22,536 bases of DNA from an uncultured Fibrobacter sp. (GTDB taxonomy: Bacteria; Fibrobacterota; Fibrobacteria; Fibrobacterales; Fibrobacteraceae). Below, piece by piece: positions 6,175-15,648 of this stretch (within the stretch, counting starts at the first letter, position 1; every line of letters starts with the position of its first letter). The position numbers and the translations under genes are program-made. Under the pieces are notes generated by a model, which searched no databases, was not told where the DNA came from, and saw only the letters and a list, made by a program, of their open reading frames with translations. The stretch lies in the NCBI GenBank assembly GCA_934700345.1, contig CAKUXP010000034.1, positions 1-22,536 of the forward strand, read 5' to 3'.

Positions 6175-9100
6175 TTACAGCAAAGAAAGCTTCTTTGTCG
6201 ATTTAATAGTTCCATTAACCTTGAGCATCAAGTAAGTCCTGTTCATGTCGATGCCGTTCCAATCAACTCGTACAAACTGTTCACCCGGAGCAAGGGTCCC
6301 GTTAAAGATAGATTTTACGGGTTGTCCCAAGGCAGTCACCAGGCTCAGCTCCACATAAGTCCAATTATCAAGCGTAAGTACAAGTCCATCGGAGGCGCGA
6401 ATTATAGGAACGGAACCCGGCGCATGGTAGCCGAAGTCAACATTATAAACGGAATCAGAACCGATTTCGTCTGTAGCGGGCAATGTCCAAATAGGCTCAT
6501 CGCCATAGAGCATGTACCCCGTGGAGTCGAACACGCAAATGCGGCGAGTTTCGCGCACAGACGTTCCCAGGCTGTCGTGACTCGGGTCGTCATCCGCATT
6601 CCACATCGCAGGCCAGCCAGGCAAATGCAAAGCGAACTTCACCGGATTCTGCCACGTATTGCCAGCGGCAAGCGACGAGTCGCAATGGACTGTCACCTGC
6701 CAGCGACCGGAACCGAGGCTTTCCATCGAGGCCGATGCACATTCAGACCTGTCGTCAAGTTCATAATCCGGCGCAAGGCCTTCCTCCACAAAGAAGTAGT
6801 AACGCACGTCGTAGTTCTTCAACGAGACATTGCCCGTATTTTCCACCTTGAAGTGAATCTCGCTCGCCTGGTTGTCGCCACGCACATCGGCAGCCAGCAC
6901 ACGGACCTTGGTCTCGAGCGATACGGGATCTTCCATCTCGGCGCAGGAACCGCCTATCAGGTTGTTGTCCTTATCCAGGACGACAACGCCAACATCTTCA
7001 TAGAAGCCGTCAATATTTGCAACCAGGCCAGAATTCGGATCCACGAAGGACGGGTCGTCGGAGGCGTTCCACGGCACATTGCCGGAATTATAGAGACCGA
7101 AATGCGGCCCGTCGCCACCGAACACTGTTCCGGCAACCGGAATCGTCTCGGCAAACGTCCATTCCACGTAACCCGTGTTGGCGCTCTCGGAACGGACTGC
7201 GGGGAACGTTTCCACATTGTTCGGCCAATAGCGTTCGACTCCGGCAGTCGCAGCATCCTCGCCACGGAAGTAGTAGCGGACGGAGAATCCGTTCAAGGGT
7301 TCGTTCGACACGTTGCGCAGACGGATTCTCGGGCGAAGCGTGGATGTTTCCGGGTATCCCTCGTAGCGCAAGTACGACTTAACCTTGCGAGCCGTATCGG
7401 CAGGCACAAATCCGGCAACCTTGTCGGAGGTGCTTACACCCCAGGCAATCATCGAGGCCGGAATGTTGGCGGTCGTGAGAGCCGCTCCGCCAATCTGGAC
7501 CCCGGCAGGAACCTTCAGTGTCAACGTATGTGCACCCGCCGCGAGATGGACGGACACGCCAGAAACAGTCACCGCGCGCCAGGTATTGGATACAGATGCC
7601 ATTCCTGCCAGCAAACTTGATTCGCCGACATAGACCGGCTTATCGCCTGCAATAACGGACCTTGCATACAGTACGACATTGTAGTCCGCAGCATTTTCGA
7701 CGATTACGGACATCGTGAGTGTCGCCGAATCACTCGATGCAAGATACTTGTTACCAGCCACGGAGCAGGAGAACTCGTCCGAGAATCCGCTCGCGACATC
7801 CATGTCCTTCACGGCGACGACGATGACATCGGAAACCTCGCCCTCATCGGTGACGGGCTTCGAAAGTTCCTCGACCTCTGCAGCAGTCAACGCACGCGAG
7901 TACATGCGGATATCAGCGATGTTCCCGATATAAGACGGATCACTGCCAGCCATTCCCATAGAGAACGTACCTTCCATTTCCCGTTCCAAAGAAATTCCGG
8001 AATCCCGGACTTTCTTCAGTTCTCCATCGACATAGAACTTGACATGGGCCGAATCAACTGTCACGACGACATGCGCCCAGGACTTCTCGCTAATCGGGAG
8101 CAGTTCCGATTCCCAGGAATGCAAGCCCTCGACCAGTTTCAGCACGCCTCCGCGCTGCATGAGTTCAATACCCAGGTCACCCACTCCCGTAAACCCGAGA
8201 ATCCGACGCCATGCACTGTATCCAGCCCCACGCTTGACACGGGCTTCGAACGAGTACGAAGGAGTACTTCCGAAATCGACGATTCCCTCACCCCTGGCAT
8301 AGTCCGTAGCCTTGCTGAAGTAAAGACCGATATCGCTTCCCCACGGGTTGTTCATCTTTTTGAACAAATCGAGGTCATGCCCTGTTCCCAACAACTCATG
8401 CACAAGGCGACCACCGCTTTCACGCGCCGGGTACCACAGGGCAAGTTCCGTCGGATACGGGAACAACCTTTCGGATGCAAAACGCTCATCCGCGTGGTTA
8501 TGACCGTAGTCTTCTACACGCATTTCCATGGAGAGGTGGCAACCGGTACATTCGGCAAGCTGCTTTCGGGTAAGGCGAACGCTTGCGGACACATAACCGG
8601 CACTATCAGGCACCACATTCATGACACGCAATGTATCGCCACCGAACACCGGCGTCAAAATCACACGGGCAACACCCGACTCGGAGTCATACACATCCGC
8701 AGTCGCCGTAAAGATTCGGTCAAGGACCTCGGAAGAATCCCGCACGGAGAAGTTCCCGATTGAAGGACGCACAGAATCCGTATGGACTCGTGGCCCCGCC
8801 ATCTGCATGTCCATGCCGAGAGCGGAAACGCCCACATACCGGGATTCATAGACACCGGTAGAAATCTTGCCCAGGCCGGATGCACCGGAAGTCCTGGAAC
8901 CGTCATAGACTATCGTATCGGGAATCTCGCCGCGGATTTCGGCTATGACTTTTCCTTCGCGATAGAGCGACACCAAGCCATAACCCGGATGCGTACAGCT
9001 GGCCCCGTATGCCATGTAGCCGTTGTCGAGACCGAGCCACAGCGAATCGGATGGAACGGAGCAGGCAAACCGAGTATTCACTGTCAATGCACGAGCCACC

Positions 9101-12100
9101 GCCGGAGCTGCAGGGAGTTCTTCCATATTTCCTTCCGCATCGGGTTCGCCAAGGGCAACCACGAATACGTAGCTGGTATCGATGGCCTTACCGCGAGAAG
9201 GCAAGGCGATTCGGGCAAAGCCGTTGGAATCCGCCGTGAACGGAAGTGCTGAAGGCGGCGTAGAGTCATCACGGTCACCCCACAGCGAATCATCATCTAC
9301 GTACAGCCTAAATCTCGATATGCCGTCCACACGGACCGTGCGGTTTGCAGTCGAGGCGATTTCAGGCAAGACAGTCACGCTGAAGCTCGGAGTTTCAGCA
9401 ATTCCGGAAGCCATCGCCGTAAACACGGAGAAGGTCCTTGTCTCGGCAGAAATCAGCAGGTAGGCCCAAGTACTGTCATTCCCTGCACAATCCGTTTTTG
9501 TCATCTTATTACTTTCGTCGCATTTTAAAGTGTCAGTTCCATCCATGACGGCGCTCCCGTCTGCATTCAGGAACCCATAGAGAGCATTTTCGAGCGGAAC
9601 AAACCTCTTGCCCGTGAAATCCACCTTGTACAACCTTACCGTCTGCGGAGTTGCACGCATCGCCACCATCTCCTCGCGACTTATCTTCATCTGGATTCGC
9701 GGAAGAGCGGAAGTGTCGGCAAACGTCATTGACGGAAGAACTTCCACAATCGGGTCCTTGAGCGCCAGGTTGTTGAATACCTCGAACGAGTAGTCCGACG
9801 CCTCAACTGTTCTGACCGTGACATTTTTGACGGTATCGACCGAATTCTTCGGGAACGTGACACTGGCTTCTTCAAACAGGGACTTGACCGTATTGCCACT
9901 TGCCGGCTCCACAGCACGTCCGATAATCATCTTGAACTCAGCAAAATTATATGCAGTCTTATCTCCCCATAAAAGCATGAACTGGGTGTTTCCCTGTAAC
10001 TTGTTGACATCGAACCAACCCAAGCGATACCAACCTTCTTCATCATTGCTATCCAGTTTCACACCGTTTTTCCACTTGATAGAATCCAGCATGGGACCAG
10101 GAATGACATAGAAGGCGGTATCATTCAGGTAAGCCACATCGTATGTGTAGTTTTTCTTTAGGTATGCCCGCAGTTCGACAAGTTCCTTGGGGCGTTTATC
10201 CTCGATGGAATCGACCGACTTAAATCCTATGGTCATATCCGAGGAATCCGGGAAATGGCCAGCAATATTCAAGTGAGTGTGAGTACTGGAGTCTAGCTGT
10301 TCCAATACAGCAGAATTTACAACAACATTTTTCACCCATTCGTTGTCATTTCTATACAGACTGTTCCTTGCCAAAGAAACGCTTTTCGGACGCACTGGTG
10401 TTTCTGCAAGAGCATCTTCAGATTTCCGGTAAATTATATCGTCCTTAAGCGAATCGGCCTTGACATATAAGGTGTCATTGGTAGCGGACAACCTAATTGA
10501 CGAAATACCACCTGAAATCTTAGCGGAATCAACCCCCAAGTTGCTTATCGAGGCATCAACCTTATCGCCGACAAGATTGCTGAGCACCGTTGTAACGGAA
10601 TCAAATTTCACAAAGAATCGACTGCTATCGGCATCAAAGTTCCGCGACGAAAGTTGGACAGGGAATTCAAGCTTCTTGTTCCCGAATTTAGAGACATCGA
10701 CGCTATCCCTGAAAAGAGCTTCCAGCGATTTAGCACTTGCAATCTCAGGCGAATTCACCATATTTTTAATGACACTATCGCCACGCACCATTCTGGCAGT
10801 CCACACAGAGTCGGAATAATCCCCATAATAGTAGTGCGCACGCGAGCCAAAGTCGTAATACTTATAGCAAGGTGCGGTTCCATTGTCCGTAAATTCCCAT
10901 TCTTCGCCTGAGACTTCACAGGAGTCTTTTACATGCTGTTGCCAATTTGTCGTAGCAGGATAGGCTATTGAATCAACAGTAACTGTTCCTAGAGCCTTGT
11001 TACGTCCAACATAGAACACAACGGAATCAGTCCCTGAATAATATGGAGTATTCCTTACCGCATCATCATTGCTTGTGGCGTATACGATGCACTTATTCGC
11101 AGAATTGTTGCTTCTTTTAAAGTTTGCAGGCGCAATTGCGTCGCAGTGCTGTACCACCGCGTCGCTCACCACGGCGGCTTGGAAATAATCATGATTATCG
11201 TTGGGACCATAAAAATGCAGATCGAAGCGAGCGTCTTGCGGATGGTTCTTATCCTCATCCGCAAACAGGAACGTATTCAGGCCACCATCAATCGATGACG
11301 CTGGATACATGGGTAGATATTGGACCTCAAACGGAGTCAAGAGGCCGTATGTACGGTCATATTTCCATTCAGTTCCATCGTAATAAGTGCCGTCGTCTGT
11401 TTTTCCTAGTGATTCAAGGGCTTTCCAGTAGCCGTTATTTCCATTTCCAAAAATAGTTTTGTTCGTATGGTCGAAGCGAACCGTGCGGTTTACAAGGTTG
11501 TCCATGCCGAAAGAAGCATTCCAATAAGCCGTATCGGGAATTTCCAAAGAAAGATTAAACCTTATCCGTTCATTACGTTCAACATCATTAAACCCGCAAT
11601 CATTATGGACTTCACCCATACCGGAATAAAAAACGCCATCAATAGGATTCAAAAACACATTAAACAGTTTCTTGTTGGGGTTATATCCACTAGTGTTGTT
11701 CAAATTATCGCTAGGCCCATAAACACAGGTCGTGCTATCATCAACAACGAGGCAACCGACAAAAGCCTGTTCAAAAACAAATGGAACAGTGTCTTTGCTA
11801 TACCTATTGTCATCTGACTGCATAGGCAAAGAAAATGTTTTACTCCATACAGGAGTTATCTGGGTCGTATCTATGGGAATAGTTTCTACTCCATCTTTTT
11901 TGGCATATTCTTTTACCTGATTATCAAGGAACGCATAAAGGGTTAGATAGTTATATCTTTTTCCCGACAACCCTCTGCCACTGCCGATATCGCCTATATG
12001 TTTGTTAATATCAAAGGAAGCTGTTCTATCGGCTTCATCAAACGTAAACTTTCGAAGATAATAAAATATTCGCTTATCATTATCTTCATGAACACCCTCT

Positions 12101-15100
12101 CCATAACAGTTGGCATATACTGTTGCAACATCCAGTTTTGCCATAATAATCAGCTTCAGTTCCTTCCTATGTCTCTTTATCGCTAAGCTAAAACGCTTCG
12201 GTTCGTACTTAAGAACCTGTTGCGTTCCCGAGATTTCGCCTTTTAGGGGGATTCCGTCAACAAGCGAAGAGTCCGGCAATTTCCGTCCGCTGATACTGGC
12301 CTTGACCAGGTAATCTGCCATGGGTTCGTACCGGTACATTCCGGGATTTCCGGTATCGGGATTGGCTTCGGAAACATAGATTGCCGGGACCGTGTTATGT
12401 AGATTCTTGGGATATGTGGGAGTCAGGTCCCTCATGGTTTCTGCATGCTTTACATGGAAAGCCGCCTCCGCAGACACGGCAGTATCTGTCGCGTTCGCGG
12501 GATACGCCGTAATTTTCAGCGTATACAAACCTTCTTCCGCGACCGATGTTCCTTTTATCTTTCCATCCCAGCGGACCTGGTAGGCGCTGTCGCTCACGTT
12601 AGCCCGCATTGTTTCGGTCGTATCCTGCAACACAGCGATGCAATCGCCGGTAGCATCCATAATGCACGCCCTTACCTTGGCATCCCTGTACTTGACGCCA
12701 TACTTCGCCACCATGGAACCAAGCTTGAAAGCACGCTGTTCACACAAGCTATCCGGTGTCGTTTCGTCGGCACAGACAAGCGCCGTATCCTTTTCCATAA
12801 GCGTAAAATCGGGCAAGGTTGTATCGGAAAGTACAATTTCAAGTTCAGGCAGCTTTACGCTGATCTTTACCGAATTCCTGATTACGTGCGGATTGTTCGC
12901 GACGTTTTCCGTAATTTCGGCATAAATCGTCATTGCCCCTTCTGCCGGGAACCTTCCCGATTCGGGACCGGCCCACCTGAAACTGATTCCGTACGCTCGC
13001 GGATCTACGGTCCAGCCAACCGTCAGCGGGTTGAGCGTATCGCTACTGACGAGCCCGTCCGCTACCCAGTAGAAACCGTCGTTTTCCTTTTCCCCGAAAT
13101 AGACCTTCATTTTTGGCAAGAAAGTATCCGCAAACGCATTTACTTGCGATACATGGAAAGCCGCCGTTGCAGTCATCAATATATGGCCCTCGTTCCCGGT
13201 CAGAAGCATCTTGCTGTTCACGGAAGAAAGCGGGCGCAGCTCGGGGAAATCCTCGAAATACTGCCCCGACGACGTCGGCAATATAGCCATACTGTAATCA
13301 AGAGCCTGTATTTCACATTTTTGGGCATTGTTCCCGTCAGGTCCCTCGCAGGTATGGCCAAAGCCGAGCGAGTCGTACGTCACTTCCAATGTATCGCCAG
13401 CGGCAAGTCCATTCCATTGAAGATGGTAGCCGTCTTCCTGTTCATAGAACCACACGGCGGACTTGCCTGAGGAAGTATCATTCGGAACACCAAAGTACGG
13501 ATTACGCCAGGCCTTCGACACCGATTCATCGAACATACCCACGCCTGCGGCATCCTTGGCATACACACGCATCATGTAACTGCTATTGAACAGTCCCGAC
13601 AAATGCAGGGAGACATCCAGCGTATCCTTGCCGACAGTTAGACTGTCTTTCGGGGTAACTACGAAATGGTGTTTTACGCCCGCAGAATCTATCATCCCCA
13701 AATCGACCCACGCCGTATCCGTCACCCACTGGGAATCGGGACCGTCAACACAAATGGAATCGGCCGCAGCAGCACAGGTTCCCAATTCGATAATGTACGT
13801 CCCTTCAAGATAATTATCATTTCCGAGATTACGGTCAAGGTACCCCAAAACGGCTTCATTGCTCTGCGAGACCCTGGAAACATTCCGGTACTTGTCATTT
13901 TGCAGGGCTGATACCACGAAAATTCCCGATGTTTCCCAAACAAGTTCACCGTCTGCGCCAAGCGATTCGACATTGGCATAGCGAAGCCGATAAATCGTAT
14001 TCAACGAATCCGCAAGCCTGTAAGGCGGAGCGATACCCGTAATGGCAACCAGTTCCGTAGTCGCACGGTTGTTGTACGGGGAAGTGATTGCGGGAGTCCG
14101 CTCGCCCATGTAGAACAAGTCCGTCTTGACGGTTGCGTTTCCTGCGGCATCGATACAGGCGGCTTCCAGATAGCACTTGCCATGTCGGCCTTCCAGGGAA
14201 TCCAGCGCAAAAGTCACCGAGTCTTTCTTTAGTGCGTTATCCGGGATGCGTTTCCAGCCGGTCGTATTCCCACAACCACTTATGCTGTAGTGGCAATGCA
14301 TTCCGGTGCGGCTCGTTTCCACATCGTAGCGTTCATCCACCACTATTTTCGCCGAGTAAACCTTGTCGGAATCCGGATAGACGAGTTTTGTACTCACCAG
14401 GCTCTCGATGTATGGCGCGGTCTTGTCGACACGGAGTTTCTTCGAAAAATCGTAGGCGGAGGCGTTTCCTGCAGCATCACGAATAACGGCCCGGATTCTG
14501 TAGTCACCATCTTCGAGACGCATGCCGGACATTTCCGTCCAAGTGCCGTTCACGGCATCCCCGTCCTTGACCCATACGGAATCGCCTGCGTGGTCAACCT
14601 TCGCGGTATCGCCCTGGTGGATAAAATTCCAGGCGACGGTCACGGGAACACTGTCGCGACCGCCTAGGGATTCCGTTAGCTTGTACGATATTTCAAGCAA
14701 ACTGTCTTCGGTTGCGTAATCGTACGCATTGTTCCGGGCTGGTCTGGAAAGTGCGGAATAGGCTGATGCCGAGGTGGAACTACCCCGCATCGCGCCGTCA
14801 CTCATTACAGGGGCCCGCGTATCCACGAAGAAACTGTCAAATACGACAGACGAATTTACGAAGTCGTTCGAATCGGGCCAGAGGGTATCCGCAATACTCC
14901 CCGGATGGGAGCTGATTGCATCTACGAGGTCAACCATTTTGCCGTAAACGGCGCTGTCGGGCACGGCGTAGTCCACGGCATAGGCTTCTATGCAATAATT
15001 TCCATCGCCATTGTTCTTGATAGCATCGCGCGTGACGCTGTTCCACTGTATTGCGAACTCCTTCGATGCCACATCGGCCATTGCCGGGAAATCCGCGACG

Positions 15101-15636
15101 CGCGTCTTGCAACGGTTCGAGGCGTCGCCGTCCATCTTTTTCAAGGCAAGCCGCATCGCGCGGATATCGGGAGCGGACTCGTGACCGGTCCATGTGAAGC
15201 GCGCCACGAAGGATACGCTGTCGGGGTTGACGACTGCGCCCTCGGATGCGAGCGCGAACGCGGGCGGGGTCCTGTCAACTTTAAACGGCACCTCGTAGGT
15301 GTTCGAGGAATCCTTGGACGCGGTGTCGGCAATGTTCTTGATATCGACAAAGAACTTCCAGAGGTATTCGCCCTCATGCGGGTTCTCGTCGGCGTGGTTC
15401 GAAGCGAAATATGCACTCGAGGAATCGTAGATGATGCCAGTTTCACTTGCGCCAGACGCAATCAGCGACGAATCGATGTACCATTGGACTTCACGATCCA
15501 TGGACTGTCTTTCCGAGAACTTCGCGGAATCCAGCGAGAGGTAGTGAATCTCGTCCTTCGCCGATTCCGCCTTGAAGCCCTGATAGCCGAGGGCCGAGGC
15601 ATAAGCCTTGAAGCCCTGTATTTTATTCAGGACCAC
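6175..15636 (-). CDS. Giant multidomain exoprotein, C-terminal 3,153 residues (Ig-like, LamG-like, CBM-like, sorting tail)
   Basis: The open frame has no signal peptide and no ribosome-binding site before its GTG at 15636. It continues in the same frame up to the TGA that ends the preceding piece, so it is best read as the distal part of one longer gene. Domains by rough residue: Ig-like repeats with VD[RK]T.P boundaries (about 120-500); a FlgD/Ig-like stretch with V-R-W-D-G-K (about 940-1065); long beta-rich segments, one ZU5-like (about 1900-2100, weak); a LamG/concanavalin-like domain (about 2400-2585, ending RMYSRALTAAEVEEL); a CBM6/35-like beta-sandwich (about 2610-2735); two CBM3-like repeats with VRYYF (about 2750-2895 and 2905-3050); and a C-terminal domain (about 3080-3153) with G-Q-P-V, W-N-G and the ending TKKLSLL, as in type IX-type sorting domains. 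It is probably a cell-surface or secreted binding protein. Confidence 0.88.
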   Translation of the reverse strand: MVLNKIQGFKAYASALGYQGFKAESAKDEIHYLSLDSAKFSERQSMDREVQWYIDSSLIASGASETGIIYDSSSAYFASNHADENPHEGEYLWKFFVDIKNIADTASKDSSNTYEVPFKVDRTPPAFALASEGAVVNPDSVSFVARFTWTGHESAPDIRAMRLALKKMDGDASNRCKTRVADFPAMADVASKEFAIQWNSVTRDAIKNNGDGNYCIEAYAVDYAVPDSAVYGKMVDLVDAISSHPGSIADTLWPDSNDFVNSSVVFDSFFVDTRAPVMSDGAMRGSSTSASAYSALSRPARNNAYDYATEDSLLEISYKLTESLGGRDSVPVTVAWNFIHQGDTAKVDHAGDSVWVKDGDAVNGTWTEMSGMRLEDGDYRIRAVIRDAAGNASAYDFSKKLRVDKTAPYIESLVSTKLVYPDSDKVYSAKIVVDERYDVETSRTGMHCHYSISGCGNTTGWKRIPDNALKKDSVTFALDSLEGRHGKCYLEAACIDAAGNATVKTDLFYMGERTPAITSPYNNRATTELVAITGIAPPYRLADSLNTIYRLRYANVESLGADGELVWETSGIFVVSALQNDKYRNVSRVSQSNEAVLGYLDRNLGNDNYLEGTYIIELGTCAAAADSICVDGPDSQWVTDTAWVDLGMIDSAGVKHHFVVTPKDSLTVGKDTLDVSLHLSGLFNSSYMMRVYAKDAAGVGMFDESVSKAWRNPYFGVPNDTSSGKSAVWFYEQEDGYHLQWNGLAAGDTLEVTYDSLGFGHTCEGPDGNNAQKCEIQALDYSMAILPTSSGQYFEDFPELRPLSSVNSKMLLTGNEGHILMTATAAFHVSQVNAFADTFLPKMKVYFGEKENDGFYWVADGLVSSDTLNPLTVGWTVDPRAYGISFRWAGPESGRFPAEGAMTIYAEITENVANNPHVIRNSVKISVKLPELEIVLSDTTLPDFTLMEKDTALVCADETTPDSLCEQRAFKLGSMVAKYGVKYRDAKVRACIMDATGDCIAVLQDTTETMRANVSDSAYQVRWDGKIKGTSVAEEGLYTLKITAYPANATDTAVSAEAAFHVKHAETMRDLTPTYPKNLHNTVPAIYVSEANPDTGNPGMYRYEPMADYLVKASISGRKLPDSSLVDGIPLKGEISGTQQVLKYEPKRFSLAIKRHRKELKLIIMAKLDVATVYANCYGEGVHEDNDKRIFYYLRKFTFDEADRTASFDINKHIGDIGSGRGLSGKRYNYLTLYAFLDNQVKEYAKKDGVETIPIDTTQITPVWSKTFSLPMQSDDNRYSKDTVPFVFEQAFVGCLVVDDSTTCVYGPSDNLNNTSGYNPNKKLFNVFLNPIDGVFYSGMGEVHNDCGFNDVERNERIRFNLSLEIPDTAYWNASFGMDNLVNRTVRFDHTNKTIFGNGNNGYWKALESLGKTDDGTYYDGTEWKYDRTYGLLTPFEVQYLPMYPASSIDGGLNTFLFADEDKNHPQDARFDLHFYGPNDNHDYFQAAVVSDAVVQHCDAIAPANFKRSNNSANKCIVYATSNDDAVRNTPYYSGTDSVVFYVGRNKALGTVTVDSIAYPATTNWQQHVKDSCEVSGEEWEFTDNGTAPCYKYYDFGSRAHYYYGDYSDSVWTARMVRGDSVIKNMVNSPEIASAKSLEALFRDSVDVSKFGNKKLEFPVQLSSRNFDADSSRFFVKFDSVTTVLSNLVGDKVDASISNLGVDSAKISGGISSIRLSATNDTLYVKADSLKDDIIYRKSEDALAETPVRPKSVSLARNSLYRNDNEWVKNVVVNSAVLEQLDSSTHTHLNIAGHFPDSSDMTIGFKSVDSIEDKRPKELVELRAYLKKNYTYDVAYLNDTAFYVIPGPMLDSIKWKNGVKLDSNDEEGWYRLGWFDVNKLQGNTQFMLLWGDKTAYNFAEFKMIIGRAVEPASGNTVKSLFEEASVTFPKNSVDTVKNVTVRTVEASDYSFEVFNNLALKDPIVEVLPSMTFADTSALPRIQMKISREEMVAMRATPQTVRLYKVDFTGKRFVPLENALYGFLNADGSAVMDGTDTLKCDESNKMTKTDCAGNDSTWAYLLISAETRTFSVFTAMASGIAETPSFSVTVLPEIASTANRTVRVDGISRFRLYVDDDSLWGDRDDSTPPSALPFTADSNGFARIALPSRGKAIDTSYVFVVALGEPDAEGNMEELPAAPAVARALTVNTRFACSVPSDSLWLGLDNGYMAYGASCTHPGYGLVSLYREGKVIAEIRGEIPDTIVYDGSRTSGASGLGKISTGVYESRYVGVSALGMDMQMAGPRVHTDSVRPSIGNFSVRDSSEVLDRIFTATADVYDSESGVARVILTPVFGGDTLRVMNVVPDSAGYVSASVRLTRKQLAECTGCHLSMEMRVEDYGHNHADERFASERLFPYPTELALWYPARESGGRLVHELLGTGHDLDLFKKMNNPWGSDIGLYFSKATDYARGEGIVDFGSTPSYSFEARVKRGAGYSAWRRILGFTGVGDLGIELMQRGGVLKLVEGLHSWESELLPISEKSWAHVVVTVDSAHVKFYVDGELKKVRDSGISLEREMEGTFSMGMAGSDPSYIGNIADIRMYSRALTAAEVEELSKPVTDEGEVSDVIVVAVKDMDVASGFSDEFSCSVAGNKYLASSDSATLTMSVIVENAADYNVVLYARSVIAGDKPVYVGESSLLAGMASVSNTWRAVTVSGVSVHLAAGAHTLTLKVPAGVQIGGAALTTANIPASMIAWGVSTSDKVAGFVPADTARKVKSYLRYEGYPETSTLRPRIRLRNVSNEPLNGFSVRYYFRGEDAATAGVERYWPNNVETFPAVRSESANTGYVEWTFAETIPVAGTVFGGDGPHFGLYNSGNVPWNASDDPSFVDPNSGLVANIDGFYEDVGVVVLDKDNNLIGGSCAEMEDPVSLETKVRVLAADVRGDNQASEIHFKVENTGNVSLKNYDVRYYFFVEEGLAPDYELDDRSECASASMESLGSGRWQVTVHCDSSLAAGNTWQNPVKFALHLPGWPAMWNADDDPSHDSLGTSVRETRRICVFDSTGYMLYGDEPIWTLPATDEIGSDSVYNVDFGYHAPGSVPIIRASDGLVLTLDNWTYVELSLVTALGQPVKSIFNGTLAPGEQFVRVDWNGIDMNRTYLMLKVNGTIKSTKKLSLL

Positions 15637-15648
15637 GTCGCGCTTGGG

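Noticed and set aside
6118..7620. 500-residue plus-strand open frame opposite the giant exoprotein's C-terminus
   Set aside because: The opposite strand encodes recognisable CBM-like and sorting domains; the plus frame has no motif or start signal.
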